NCBI GenBank assembly: GCA_033961575.1
Contig: CM066736.1
Location: 85,460,852-85,524,851 of the forward strand
DNA: 64,000 nt
DNA from: Aselliscus stoliczkanus
Taxonomy: Eukaryota > Chordata > Mammalia > Chiroptera > Hipposideridae
Direction of reading: 5' to 3'
Shown here: piece by piece, positions 31,120 to 42,370 of the stretch
How positions within the stretch are numbered: the stretch's first letter is position 1
Layout of the letters: every line of letters begins with the position of its first letter
Notes under the pieces: model-generated
What the model saw: the letters and a program-made list of their open reading frames with translations, nothing else
What the model was told of the DNA's origin: nothing
The model's database searches: none
Translations under genes and position numbers: made by a program

Positions 31120-31880
31120 TTCTTTTTTTCTTAATGAAAATTTATTAATTGAAGAATAACATGACACAGGAAAGTGAACACATAAATACACTGCTCAATA
31201 AATGATCAGAAGTGAACACCCCGAAGTGACCCCCATGTAGGTTAGAAGCAGAATAGCCGTCTATTTTCTGCCCAGTCAGGACCTCCTTCCAAAGTGACCT
31301 CTCCCCTGTCTCTGTCACTGTAGATGAATTTTGTCTGCTTTTGGACTTCCTGCTGCAGTGTGTTCCCATTTGTGTCCGGCTTCTTTGGTTCAACACAAAA
31401 CATGGGGCCGTGGTTTGTCCCCCACCCCACCCCCAATTGCTGAGTAGTATTCCATTGTGTGAATAGATCACAGTTTATTGACTCTGTACTGTGGGTGGGC
31501 ATTTGGGCAGTATCTGATTTGGGCCAATTAGGAATGGTGCTGTGATGACCATTGCAGCCCAGTGTGTGGGACATACCCAGCAGCGTGCTGGAGACAGCCT
31601 ATGCTGACTGACGAGAAGCCATGGTGTGCATCCCTTCCCAGCTCTGTATTCAGGGACATCACACGGGGGGGGGGGGGGCGTTATTTACACCATAGAAACC
31701 ATCAATGCTACAAATCAGGACTTGTTTTTTAGAGATGGTCTGTCAGCATGTACCAGTCTAGCACTCGGTATGTCCCCTAAGCGTCGATTGCTGGCTCGTA
31801 GGATATAATCAGATTGAACTGCAGCCTGGTTTTCCAAAGTGCCTGTGGTGGTTTGCATTCCTCCAGCAGTGTGAGGGTTA
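31120..31880 (+). mobile_element. Old L1 3' untranslated region
   Basis: 'ctgagtagtattccattgtg', 'cacagtttattgactctgta', 'ggttttccaaagtgcctgtg' and 'gcattcctccagcagtgtg' are hallmark phrases of old L1M 3' UTRs, in the right order. A 14-base G run interrupts it at 31665-31678. Confidence 0.7.
31665..31678. repeat. G14 homopolymer
   Basis: Fourteen consecutive G bases, prone to length error in sequencing and able to form G-quadruplex-type structures. Confidence 0.9.
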
Positions 31881-32498
31881 TAGGTGTTACAGATCTTTAC
31901 CGTGGAGAGGTTTTCAGGAGATGGGGTCTCCAGACCTTGTGGACATGGTCACTGTGGGGAGGGAGGGAGGCGGGATGCTTGGGGACCACCCCCCACTCCC
32001 CCAGGCTCTGGCTGGGCTTCTGGAGGGTAGGAAGGCACTGCTGAGAGGGTGAAGACAGCAGGAGAGCAGCTGTGGGGGTGCTTGGGAAGGCAGCTTTGGG
32101 GCAAGTTGGGTCTGTAGGGCCTGTGGGATGTCCAGGGGTTGTTAGACATTTCATCAGCACCCAGACTCTACACTGGTGCGCCCCACCCTATGACTCATTC
32201 CTCTGCAGATCTCCCTCCTTTCTCATCTTCCTCTTCCCCTTCATCTCAGTTATGGGGACACTTACAGTGGGCCTGGTTCGTGCCCCTATCCTGGCCCACA
32301 CTGACTCAGTGTGGGCCCTGGGACAAGGTCCTGCTTCTCTCTGGGCCTCAGTGTTCCCTCCAGCCCAGGCTGGAGGGCCTCATGGAGGTGGTGAGAGGCA
32401 GACCTTCAGGCTCCTGCCTCTGGGGGCTCCAGGCAATCTCACCCCCTTTAGCAAGTCTCCTGGAGTTCACTTCATGCTGAGTACTTGTTGTTGTCTTG
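31881..32498. other. Unique sequence, no feature recognised
   Basis: The 177-codon plus-strand frame (32072-32605) runs into the following SINE, so its end is repeat-derived and it is not a gene. Confidence 0.4.
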
Positions 32499-32709
32499 CA
32501 GCCTGTTTTTTTGTTTGTTTGTTTGTTTTTGAGGGCAGTGTCACTGGCCCTTATATGTGGGACCTGAACCGGGGCTGCTGGAAGAATTCTTTTTTTTTTT
32601 TTTGAGGGCAGTGTCACTGGCCCTAATATGTGGGACCCAAACCGGGGCCGCTGGCTTCCCAAGCCAGCGTTTAACCACTGCGCCACTCGGCCGGCCCCAC
32701 AGCCTGTTT
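32499..32709 (-). mobile_element. Monomeric SINE with internal partial duplication
   Basis: Identical 10-bp target copies CAGCCTGTTT (32499-32508 and 32700-32709) enclose the whole unit. On the minus strand, one complete SINE copy (tRNA-like head at about 32697, T run at about 32591-32603) is followed by a second partial copy of its 3' half (about 32526-32582) and a T-rich tail with TTTG repeats. The head is GGCCGGCCGAGTGGCGCAG and the end is CACTGCCCTCAAAA. Because the outer target copies enclose both, the duplication probably existed at, or arose after, one insertion. Confidence 0.85.
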
Positions 32710-32714
32710 ATTGA

Positions 32715-32890
32715 CTAAGGCCTGTTTGGGGCTTTGCAGTGTCCAAGGCCCTCTGAGAGTGCCTCGGTGCACACGCTCATTGACTCTGCGCCTCCCCACA
32801 GCCCTCAGGGGCTCAGAGAGGAGGGCCAGGGATTCGCCCAGGGCCATACAGCCTTGCAAGTGGCCATATCAGGATGCAAACCCAGAGCTG
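32715..32890 (-). mobile_element. MIR fragment
   Basis: 'agggctcagagaggagggc', 'cgcccagggccatacagcc' and 'ggatgcaaacccagagc' follow the reversed MIR. Confidence 0.6.
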
Positions 32891-32894
32891 GGGT

Positions 32895-33050
32895 TACAGG
32901 ATCTGGGTTTTCTCTATACCTCAGTGTCCCCATTTGGACTGGCAAAATCTTAGGGTAGGGCCAGGTAATGCCCACCCCTCACTCCAGTGCCCAGCCCAGG
33001 CCCTGGCACGGAGAAGATGCTTGGTGGAAGTCTACTGAATAAAAGAACAC
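32895..33050 (+). mobile_element. MIR fragment
   Basis: 'acctcagtgtccccatttgg', 'ccctggcacggagaagatgc' and 'ctactgaataaaaga' match the MIR 3' half. Confidence 0.55.
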
Positions 33051-34109
33051 TCACCTGTCCTCTGTGCAAGGCTGAACAGACAGGAGTCCTGGGATCAAGC
33101 GTGGGGTTGGGCTGAGTGTGTACATCTGCAGCGAGGTATCTGAGTGTGGGGTAGGGGACGGGAGGAGAGGGCAGAGGGGGAACACGTCTCTGATCAGCTG
33201 GGCAGTGCAGGGGGGCACACAGACTACTCTGTGATCATGGCCCATTTCTCCCGAGCAGTTCTCTGTGAAGCCAGGAAGTGGTTTATATTTTCAGAAGGAA
33301 ACAAGTGGGTTTTGCTCATGGGGAACAGACAGCTCTGGGAAATGACTCCAAGGGAAACAGGCCATGGGGGTAAGAGGGGAGGCCAGAGCCTGCCCTTCCC
33401 CGTGAGGTGGGTAGGTGTCAGCCAGTGGGCTGACACACAAGCTGACCGGTCCCTTCCCTGATGATGTTGAGAGATGCCTCCCCCAAGGGGGTTCTCTGAC
33501 AGAGACACCAAGATGTGCACATGGGCCAAGCTGGAAGATAAAGGGGACCCAGACTCCTTTCACCACCTCACGGACCCCACGTATTAGGGCCGGCAAGAGG
33601 AGGGTGAGGTCCACTGCTGTCTTGCCTGGGAGGCTGGAGCAGCTAGTGTCACTGGGGCCAGAGGACTGGCTGGAGGATGGGTGGAGATTGACGTGTTCCT
33701 TCAGTCACTGCATTCATCCATCTTCCATCCACCATCCTCAACACCAAACTCAACTGAGGGCCCGGATTGGGAGTGGGGGACATGGTGATGAAGCTCCAGA
33801 CCTGGGGTGGGGAGGGAGTGCTGATTGGTAGACAGCTAATGCATGGCACAAGGGTGCCCTGAGAGGAGGGTGAGAGAGGCTGGCCCAGCAAGTCTCTGGG
33901 GAGACCAATGCTGTGGAGGAAGGGGGAGCAGCATGCTAGGCAGGGAGACAGCATGGGAAGCAGCAGGGGGCAGGACCACATGAATGGGCAGTGATGGGGA
34001 GCAAAGAACTCAGGAGGTGACACGGATGAGGGGTACTTTTGGAAGGCCTCCTTAAGAGATGGCCGTTGCCCCTTTGCGTTCACCTTGGCCAGGCAGGCCC
34101 TCAGTTCCA
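33051..34109. other. Mostly unique, GC-rich sequence
   Basis: 33690-34080 carries worn phrases of the unnamed ancient repeat. The 163-codon minus-strand frame (33649-34140) lies across it and is not credible as a gene. Confidence 0.35.
33960..33974 (+). promoter_or_regulatory. CTCF-like motif
   Basis: GCAGCAGGGGGCAGG matches the CTCF core consensus CCASYAGRKGGCRSY at 13 of 15 positions, including the whole central AGGGGGCAG stretch. Confidence 0.35.
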
Positions 34110-34265
34110 TGGGAGTATCTACATAGCTAATCAAAACCACACAGCTACCTGTGAGGCAGGTACTGGTACCATCTCCATTTGATGAAGGAGGAAAAGGAGG
34201 CAGGTCAATGCCATGTCAGTGTCCAAGGGCATCTGATTCAAAGCCTGAGCTCAGCTCATAACCAT
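34110..34265 (-). mobile_element. MIR fragment
   Basis: 'tgaggcaggtactggtacca', 'tctccatttgatgaaggagg' and 'gattcaaagcctgagctc' follow the reversed MIR. Confidence 0.6.
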
Positions 34266-35639
34266 CACATCCTGCTTTCTCTGCCCCACTTTACAGAGGT
34301 CCTAAGAGAGCAGTGGCTTAACTGGGGCTGCCCAGCATCCTGAGAAAGCCCTGGCCTCAGCCCTGAGTGGAGCTCAACCATCCTGGCCAGGCTGCACCGA
34401 GGGCCACTGGGAGACCTTCAGAGGCTCTAAGCTGGTAGAGCAGCCAGCCTCTTTGAAGGCCACTGAGGGCAGGTGTGGGGGCTGTGGAATCCTTGGAATG
34501 TGCTTGTCTTCAGAGCTCCAAGCTGGGAGGGTGATTCCAGGAGGAGGGTTCTGAGAACAATGGGAACCTTGGGTGGGGGCTTCTGCAACAGATAGGGCAG
34601 GGCGGGGCTGGGCTCGGGCTGGGCAAGGCCCTCCAGGTGCCGGTGGCACAGCTGAAACCACAGACTAGACAGGGAGCAGCACCTCTTCTCTCTGCCCCGT
34701 GGGTGCCCAGCACATGCAGCACTGCACCAGGTGGATGCTGGTGGCGACACCCCTGCTTGTGCAGGATGTTTAGAGCCCCCATAAATGTCCTCCCCTCCGC
34801 AGACACTGCCTGGCCCAGGAAGCCTGTGGGATGGCTTTGGTAGTGATTGTCCTACTTTACAGGCTGAGAAACTAAGCTCAGACAGGCACGGATTACCCAC
34901 AGTCACTCAACACCCTGTTCAGTTACACCCAGCAGTCCCAGATCTCAGGGGGACCCCAGGAGCACAGGCTAAAGGGCAGAGACTCAGACGGTGCCAGCAC
35001 AGAGTGATCAGAGCTGGGAGCCCAGGAACTCATAGGGACTCAGAATGGGGAAGCCGCAAAGGAGGCTGCCTGGAAGAGGTGTCATTGATCCAGTCTTGAA
35101 ACATGGAGGGCAGGGGAAACTCAGGAGGAGAGACGGGTTGGCAGGAAGCTTTGGGGCTGAAGGAACAGTGTTCCCTGGGTGTCAGAAGGGAGACAGAACA
35201 GAAAGATGCACCCCAGCCTCCAGCTGAGGCATAAGCCCTCAGCCCAGGATCGGGGAGATGGCAGGCTGCTGGCTCAGAGAGCTTGCACGCTGGCCACTTG
35301 GGGTGGGTGGTGACTGCTCCTGCTTCAGACCCTGCCCGGGTGACCTCTACTGGACCGTGGCCCCACCCCCCCCACAGCTGCACTGGGCCCCATCCTCTGA
35401 GGCTATTGAACACCGGCTCCCCTCCCCACCTCTGCCCTATGTTGGGAGACCCGGGAGCCCTACAAGACCCCCTTATTCTCTGGGCCATCCTGACATTTCT
35501 GCCAGCACTCTGGGATCTGGCCCCCAGCCATTCTCTCTGGGTATGCTGCCCCTGGTTTCCGCCTTCTTTCTTAGTTCTGTGCTATGCCCTCCATGCTTCG
35601 GACACAGCTCTTTCCTGAAGCAAATGTGTCCTGTGCAGT
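34266..35639. other. GC-rich, mostly unassigned sequence
   Basis: A short reversed MIR scrap lies at 34845-34915 ('gctgagaaactaagctcaga'). 34965-35210 resembles the unnamed ancient repeat. The open frames of 100-160 codons overlap on both strands without domains. Confidence 0.35.
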
Positions 35640-35960
35640 GACCTCCCCATCACCAGGCCTAAACATGGCATTCAAGGCCCTCTCAGTCTGCCTCAAATGC
35701 CCTCTCCAGCCGTTTCTCCTGCCACTTCCGTCCTTGCCCTGTCCTGGTCATTGAGCCACACCAGGGATGTCCTGGGGCCTCAGTGGGCCAGGTCTCCTCC
35801 TCAGGCTCTGAGGCATCCCGCCTGCTTCTCTCTCTGCCTGGAGCTTGTCCCTTCAGCAAACATCTTCTGGGGGCCTCCTCTATGCCAGCCACCCATTGGG
35901 GACCTGCCCTTGAGGAGCCCTGTCTATTTGTGTGTGGGTGACGTCTGCACCCTCTGGAGG
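35640..35960 (+). mobile_element. L2 LINE 3' portion
   Basis: 'ggcattcaaggccctctcag', 'tttctcctgccacttccg', 'cctgcttctctctctgcctg' and nearby phrases fit the L2 3' region, worn. Confidence 0.5.
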
Positions 35961-36699
35961 GAGGGATCCTGGGGGACATGTGGTACAGTCCTGATGGAGG
36001 ACATGAAGGAACAGACCACAGGGTGGGGCTGGCGTCAGCCTTGGAGGCCTGCACGCATGGCCCTAACTCTCTCCCTGGGCCTGTTTCAGTCATAGGACCC
36101 TACAAACATTAGCCCCCAGTTCCTGTCAGGATCACACATCTTGAAGAATTAGAGTCAGAAAGAAACTCCCAGTTGTACAGATGGGAATCCCAAAGTCCAG
36201 AAAGGGCCAGGGGCCTCTCAGGTCACAGAGACAGGCTTCCTAGTCCAGCCCCGCCCAGCCCACGCCAATGCACTGGTGCCCCTACCCTCGCCCCAGAGTC
36301 CCATCCTAGGGGGAGGTTGGGGCCACAAGTAGGTGGCACCAATACTGCCAGGCTCTCCCAGTGAATACTCTACTGGAGGCCTAGAGCAGGTGGGTACAAG
36401 GGCAGCTGGCCCTTACCAGCACCCTGGCCGCAGGCCCCACCCCTGCTCTTCCCCATCTGTGATCTCTGGCAGCAGGAAGGAACAGGCAGCACTGTTATTT
36501 TCCTGGCTCGCCTGACTATTATGATGGCCCCTGTAATCACTTGGTGGTGCCCCTGACATCCTGTTTGGGAGCCAGGGTGCTGTTTATCTGAGCAGACCAC
36601 ACCTCGGCCCCAACCTGGGGCCCTGCAGGAATAGGCACATGAGTGCCCTGAGGTTCCATAACAACAGAAACTACTTGTAAGAATAGCAGCCCCCCACCC
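35961..36699. other. Unique sequence, no feature recognised
   Basis: Low-grade MIR scraps near 36160-36240 ('gtacagatgggaatcccaaa'). No supported gene. Confidence 0.35.
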
Positions 36700-36850
36700 C
36701 ACTCCACCCCGCCCCAGGGTATTCACACACATTGTCCCACTGGACACTTCCACCAACCGAAGTGTCAGCAAGCAGAAACTGGGGCTCTGAGAAGGTGAGG
36801 GACTTGCCCAAAGCCAACTCACAAATGCTAAGTTCTGGGGCTGTTGCCTG
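36700..36850 (-). mobile_element. MIR fragment
   Basis: 'cagaaactggggctctgaga', 'aggtgagggacttgcccaaa' and 'gccaactcacaaatgct' follow the reversed MIR core. Confidence 0.6.
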
Positions 36851-37369
36851 GCACCCCTTCCTCTGCCTGCATCCCAGACTCCTAGCAAGGGAGGATCCAG
36901 TGTAAGGACCTCAGCCTCATGGCTGAAGGCCTGGCCATTCCTTCTCTCTGCCTCCCTTTTCTCTGAGTCCTAGGTAGAGCCTAGCCGGGGGCAGGAGGCC
37001 AGGGTCCTCGCCAGCCGCCTTGGCCATGGCAAGCTGTGTGAGTTCCCCTCTGTCTTAGACTCTTGGCTGTTCTGAGGACGCCTCTCCAGCCACAGCAGGA
37101 TTCTCCCATCCTACACCCAGGCCTTCATCTCTTCATAGGGGACCCAGGCTACCGTCTCTCCCTGTCATGAATGGGAGACCAGGAGAGAGAGGATAGAGTC
37201 TTCTTGCACAGGACCAGCGCAAAACTCAGGACCCCTCTTATGAACTACTGAGGCACAACAGAAGGCCGAAAGTGGTTCTGGGTCCCAGTGACAAGCTGCA
37301 GGGAGGGAACTGCCACAGGATGGACAGGGTCCTGCAGCCTGGCTGGCAGGCCCCAAAGTCTCCTGTTAC
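36851..37369. other. Unique sequence, no feature recognised
   Basis: No recognised repeat, promoter cluster or supported open frame. Confidence 0.35.
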
Positions 37370-37560
37370 AGGCTGGCTTTGTACCTCGGGAAGTCCAGCC
37401 AGCCCCCAACATCAGAATCCTTGTCTCTAAAGGGAGAATAGTGACAGCACCTACTTCATGACCTTGCCTTGAGGATCTAATGTGAGGGTTTGTAAAGTAC
37501 TTAGCAAGTGGCTGGCACGTAGTAGGTGCTTAATAAGATGTAGCTAGTATTATGAATATT
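37370..37560 (+). mobile_element. MIR SINE, 3' half
   Basis: 'agcacctacttcatgacctt', 'gtaaagtacttagcaagtgg' and 'ctggcacgtagtaggtgctt' are in consensus order. Confidence 0.8.
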
Positions 37561-37649
37561 TTTAAACTGCTGGTGGACAGGGCCAGCTTCACATAACAGC
37601 AGCCCCAGAGCTGAAGGCTGGGCCTGATGTAGAGACAGGGGTGACTTCC

Positions 37650-37790
37650 TGTCTACCGAGCACCCACTGTGCGTCAGTCCATCATCACCTCTGCTCCAAC
37701 ACCTCATGAGATTGGCATTATTTACCCACTTGCAGGAGTGGGAGGGGCACCTCAAAGAGAGGGTGTGTCCTGTTGAAGCTGTATGGATTT
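37650..37790 (-). mobile_element. MIR fragment
   Basis: 'gagcacccactgtgcgtcag', 'acacctcatgagattggcat' and 'tatttacccacttgcaggag' follow the reversed MIR. Confidence 0.65.
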
Positions 37791-38819
37791 GGGGGATAGA
37801 ACTGGGACTCTACGGGGCTCTCTGTCCAGCACGCTGCACACCCACATCTCTGCCCCAGACAGACCCTACCTGCTATGCTCCATTCCCCCCCAGCCCCTCA
37901 TGCTCACCACTACCCACTCTGGGATCTCCCTGGATATCCGGGCTTTCTCAGGAGCTGCTGGTGTCCTTTGCTCGCCCTGTCCTGGAGCTGTCTTCCCATG
38001 CCCAGCTCTTTCCCACTCTGATGCAGCTATGGAGCTGTCATTCCAGCCTTTGATGACATCTTCACTTGTGCCCCCAGTGTCCCATCTGGCCCTGAGTCTT
38101 CTCTCTCAGCCTTTGAACTTGACTGGGGTTGGGGCTGGGTCACCCACTGTCTGGGCCTACCCACAGGTGTGAGGCTTTGGGCAAGTCCTTCCCCAGCCAC
38201 TGACCCCTGTTTCACCTCTGGTGCACGCAGACACCTGCTGAGTGGTCTTCAGTGACAATGCATTCCCTCGCTCAGCAAATATTTGCTGCCTGTGGTTCAG
38301 CCCACCTGCAGGCCACCCAGGACAGGAGCAGAGGGGCGAGTGGCCATGAGCCAACAGTACAAGGCTGCAAAGGATGTCAGTATCATCCCTAGTTCATTGC
38401 TCAGAGGCATAGTGGCCAAGACCGTGGAGAGCATGTCCTGCTTTGGAGAATTGCCCGCTCTGGGCTCTGTGGACAAACTGGAGCTTGTCCAGAGGCGACA
38501 AACACAGTTGGATAGGTCCTCCAGTGCATCCTGTGAAGTCTGGCTGAATGGCAGAAGTGCCAGCCTGGAGAAGGTGAAGGTGGGAGGTTGGAAGGCCTCC
38601 ATCGCCAGCTCTCTCTGGATGAACCATGAGAAATGGCTTTCTCCTACACGGAGCCAGCCCCCAGAGGGAAGGGGCTGCCCTGTGAGGGTGAGCTCCCTCC
38701 ATGGAGGTATGCAAGGCCATGCATGTGAATTCCTGCCTCAGGGTGTGGAATCTCCATGGTTGGTGAGTCCGGGGGGGGCAGCTGGGTGTAGGGAAAGAGT
38801 CAGGCAGGGAGTCTCACAG
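37791..38819. other. Mostly unique sequence
   Basis: 37860-38010 has a C-rich, L2-like texture but no clear match. The 192-codon plus-strand frame at 38283-38861 has no recognisable domain, runs into the MIR at 38820, and is shadowed by minus-strand frames of 101 and 108 codons. Confidence 0.3.
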
Positions 38820-38990
38820 ACGGGCTCTAGGTCTGGCGCCATCACTGACTGTAGGATCTAAAGTAAGTCCCCTGCCTTGCAGAGCCTCAGTTTCCTGATT
38901 GTAATGTGGGCTTGTTAATACTTCCAATGCTGTGGGGAGGCAGGTGGGATGGGGCCCAGGACACAGCAGATACTCTGGAAAAATGTCAGT
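38820..38990 (+). mobile_element. MIR fragment
   Basis: 'gccatcactgactgtaggat', 'agagcctcagtttcctgatt' and 'gtaatgtgggcttgttaata' are in MIR order. Confidence 0.65.
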
Positions 38991-39309
38991 CCTCCCCCAC
39001 CCCACAGGAAAGCTGGATACATGAAGATGTTATCATTCCTGCTTTTCAACACTCAAAGAGATTTGGTGATCTGTCCCAGGGATACCAGCCACATTGGGGC
39101 AGACTGTCCTTCCAGACGGCATTGTCATTGGCACTTTCTGGGTGAAAGACATGAAAACTGGTTGCCTCAGATGGGCTGGGCCTCCCTGGGAATGGGCAGG
39201 GCTTTGGCACTGGGGGTACCTCCGTGAGCTCTCTCCTTGGAGGAAAGTTGCAACCTGTCAGGTGGGTGTAGAATAGGAGATAGATGAGCACTCCTTTGCC
39301 TCACCTCAT

Positions 39310-39590
39310 CCCTGATGTCCTAATCCTGCTCCTGCTAAAGCCTGCCTCTCATCTGGCCACTGCCTGCTCCAAAGCCTTCTGTGGCTCCCCAGTGCCCACA
39401 GCATTCTTCTAAATCTGCTGGGCCTGACCTCCCTCTGCAGCCTCACTCCTGGCCAGATCCAACTCCTCCCCTGCATGGTCCCCCTCCTTGTCCTTTCTCT
39501 TGCTGCTCCCTTCACTTGCAATGCCTTTTCCACCCGACTCAGTCTGTTAAAATCCCATCACCACACACTGGCCAAGGTTTGAAATAGCTG
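39310..39590 (+). mobile_element. L2 LINE 3' portion
   Basis: 'cttctgtggctccccagtgc', 'tgggcctgacctccctctgc', 'cttcacttgcaatgcctttt' and 'cccactcagtctgttaaa'-like words are in L2 order. Confidence 0.7.
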
Positions 39591-39784
39591 CTGTGGATAG
39601 AGGGGAAATGAGTTAACTAGTCAATGCATTTGGAGTTTTGGTCAGTGTTGAATGTCCCTTTGAGTGTGGTATGAAACTAGCAAAAATAATTTGCCCTGTT
39701 GTGTGGCTTTCGTTCTTTAACATTGCTTGGCTACCTGAGTCTAGGCATTAAAAAGTGCATAGTGGGGTTCATCCACTGTTGGAT

Positions 39785-39860
39785 TTTTTTTTTTTTTTAG
39801 ATTTGGTGCAAAGGAAAGAGGCAACAGCGTTGGGGTATTAGCAAGAGTGTTACTGAAATG
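39785..39860 (-). mobile_element. SINE 3' tail fragment
   Basis: A T run, 'agattt', then 'caacagcgttggggtattag' and 'caagagtgtt' resemble the reversed tail of the composite SINE (compare 28-80). The rest is missing. Confidence 0.5.
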
Positions 39861-40271
39861 ATGGACTATGGGTAAGGAGGCAAGCAAAGAAAGAAAGCTT
39901 ATGGACTGTGAGAAAGTGGAGAGATCAACTCAGAAAAGGCCCAGTGAGGTCAGAGAACCATTTTTTAGTGGGACTAGTTGCACAGGCAAACTGGAAGGAA
40001 AGTTGTTTGTAGGCAGAGTTGGAGTTTGGATCAGTGATTTTGAAGGTGCAGCCATTATGGGTGGTGGCAAGGTCTGAGGTGAGATTGTGGGAGTCAATGC
40101 TGAAGGGGTGAGGAGATGACGGAAGGATTGAAAGGCCAGGTGTTGGATAGCCACCTACATGGTCTCAGATATCACCCTGGATCCCCCAGGCCTAAGGTTG
40201 GAAAGGACGACTGCAAAACTTGTAGCAAAGCCGTGGATGAATAATGGAGGAGGGTTGGGAGATGAACACAA

Positions 40272-40488
40272 GAGTCGGGCAAACTTTTTCTCTAAAGGGC
40301 AGATAGTAAACATTTTAGGTGGGCTTACATGGTCTCAGTCTGCAACTACAATACTCTGCCTTTAGGGTCAAAGCAGCTATAGGCAATGTGTTAATGAATG
40401 GGTCTGGCTGTGTTTCAATAAAACTTTATTTACAAAAACAGGCAGCAGGACTGATTTGGCTCAGGGACATAGACTGACAACCCTTGGA
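40272..40488 (+). mobile_element. hAT-Charlie-type DNA transposon fragment
   Basis: 'gcaaactttttctctaaagg', 'gcagatagtaaacattttag', 'aataaaactttatttacaaa' and 'aacaggcagcaggactg' match an abundant non-autonomous hAT element of mammals. The exact MER name is not certain. Confidence 0.6.
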
Positions 40489-40554
40489 ATAAAGGATTAT
40501 AGTAGTGAATTGGGGAAGAGGGATTACCTAGTTTTTCTTGCAGACTATTAATAT

Positions 40555-40760
40555 AGCTGGTGGTTCATGGAAAAACAACAAAAACTTTAATAGTGGAAAT
40601 TTTAAAACATATAGAAAATTATATAGAAGAGTATAGTGAACTCCCAACTTCAACAATTATGAATAAACATCCAGTCATCACCTCCAGCGTGAAGCCTTCA
40701 ATTATCCCAACATTTTGGCCAAAGCGTGGACTTCTCCAGAGAAACTTGAGCTCTTAGAAA
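40555..40760 (+). mobile_element. Probable L1 3' UTR scrap
   Basis: 'tatagaagagtatagtgaac', 'tcccaacttcaacaattatg' and 'aataaacatccagtcatc' resemble old L1 3' UTR text. Confidence 0.4.
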
Positions 40761-40899
40761 GCAGGGACTGAGGCTGATTTGTATGGGTCCCCAGCCTACA
40801 CCAAGGCCTATGTCATTTTAGGTGGCATTAAAGTGGTTGGATTGAATCACTAAGATGAGGGGAAAGAACCATTGTCTTCTGAGCACCAGCTTTGGTTAG

Positions 40900-41060
40900 G
40901 GAGCTCTCCCATGTGTCACCTGTCTGTGAGGGAGGGGCAGTATTCCAATACAGATGAGGAAATAGAGGCACTGAGAGGTTGAGTGTCTCACCCAAGTTCA
41001 CACAGCATTCAGTGGAAGAGGTGGGGTGGAAGCCTATGTTTGTTTGGCCTCAAACTATAC
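40900..41060 (-). mobile_element. MIR SINE
   Basis: 'gcagtattccaatacagatg', 'aggaaatagaggcactgaga' and 'tcacccaagttcacacagca' follow the reversed MIR. Confidence 0.75.
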
Positions 41061-41220
41061 TGCAACTCCTGTCAATCCACACCCAGGGAGGAAGACTTTG
41101 CCATGCTTTTGTTTTTGAAAAGGAAGTTGACTTGGGTATCAGGGTGGGATGCTCCAACCCTGATCCTGCTCCCATTGTCTGAAGGACCTGGCCTTAGTCA
41201 GCTTAGGCAGGTGACATAGC

Positions 41221-41250
41221 ACCTCCCCCCACCCCCCACCCCCACCCCAC
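41221..41250. repeat. C-rich simple repeat
   Basis: A CCCCCCACC-type run with interspersed A bases. Confidence 0.85.
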
Positions 41251-41459
41251 GAGAACACCCCTTCCACTTCTGCCATCACTCCCAGGGTCCTTATAAAGAG
41301 ACTACCCTTCCTTCCTCCTCTCTGGGGGAGGATCACCTATCCTCAGCCCTGGACCTGTTGGTCACCTGCCTAATCCAGCTGCCACTGCTTTGCCAGCAGT
41401 GCTTAATGGGGACACAGGTCATGCTGTGGCGAAACATCAGGGACTTGGAGACTTACTGG

Positions 41460-41770
41460 GCTAACCCACTCACTTTGCAGATGGAAAGACTGAGGCCCAG
41501 AGAGGGGAAGGGATGTTGGAAACAATTCTAGGATAGCCCTTCTCATGCAAACACTGCTTCTTTGTTGAAGGAGACCTAGGTCCTAATCCCAGCCTTGGCC
41601 CTGGCTCACTGGTTATAAGCTGTCGTAACAGCTTTATGAAGTAATCATTTATATCAGCTATCAAGGTATTGTGTATCGACTGAGACAGAGAGGTGCAGTG
41701 GCTTGCCCAAGATTATACAGAGGTGGCTGGGATTTGAACCCAGGGGCTTGGCTCCTGAGCATCCAGTCTT
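41460..41770 (-). mobile_element. Two MIR pieces
   Basis: 41470-41520 ('agactgaggcccagagaggg') and 41640-41770 ('gcttgcccaagattataca', 'gggatttgaacccaggggct') are reversed MIR pieces separated by about 120 bases of other sequence. Confidence 0.7.
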
Positions 41771-42299
41771 AGCTATTCTGCTCTTGCTAGCTGGGACGTC
41801 CCCCGCCTTCCAAGGGGCTCCTCCAGCCCACCTCCCCTCATCACCTGTCTGGCTTACCACCCATGCATCTGCCCCAGCAAAGGAGGCTTTGATGGGCTAT
41901 TTGGCCCACTCTCCCCATTCCACTTCAACAGGAGGGAAGCAGGAGAGCCTGAGCGCTGCTGCTATCTCCTCTGGCTCTGCCAAGAGCTCCCCAACCTACC
42001 CGAGGTAAAAACCCCCAGCCCAGGCCTGTCTAGCCCCAGATGGGCCTCTCTAGTTCATTCGGCTCGCAAAGCCAACAGACCATGACATCTGCAGACCGTG
42101 ACCTCCTCCCAGCAGACGGCATCTCCGTCATCATCATCAGGAGCTAAAACGCCTCAGTTCGCCTGGTGGGGCCCAGCACCAGGGTTCAGCCCTCCCCATC
42201 CCCCCCACCTCCCTGAGCCCACCCACGTGAGCCAGAAAAGGGGCTGGCAGTGGTGAAGGAGGCCTGGGATGGAGAGGCAGGCTGGCGTTGTTCCTGGCT
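41771..42299. other. Unique sequence, no feature recognised
   Basis: Contains a short CATCATCATCA run at about 42130. No supported gene. Confidence 0.35.
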
Positions 42300-42370
42300 C
42301 AGCAGTGTGGCTGTGTGACTTTGGGCAAGTTACCTGAGCTCTCTGAGACTCTTGCTCCACCCCCCATTCT
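42300..42370 (+). mobile_element. MIR core
   Basis: 'gtggctgtgtgactttgggc', 'aagttacctgagctctctga' are near-consensus. Confidence 0.75.

Noticed and set aside
32072..32605. 177-codon plus-strand open frame
   Set aside because: Its last part is SINE sequence with a T-run-derived poly-Phe end.
38283..38861. 192-codon plus-strand open frame
   Set aside because: No domain, overlaps minus-strand frames of over 100 codons, and ends inside a MIR.
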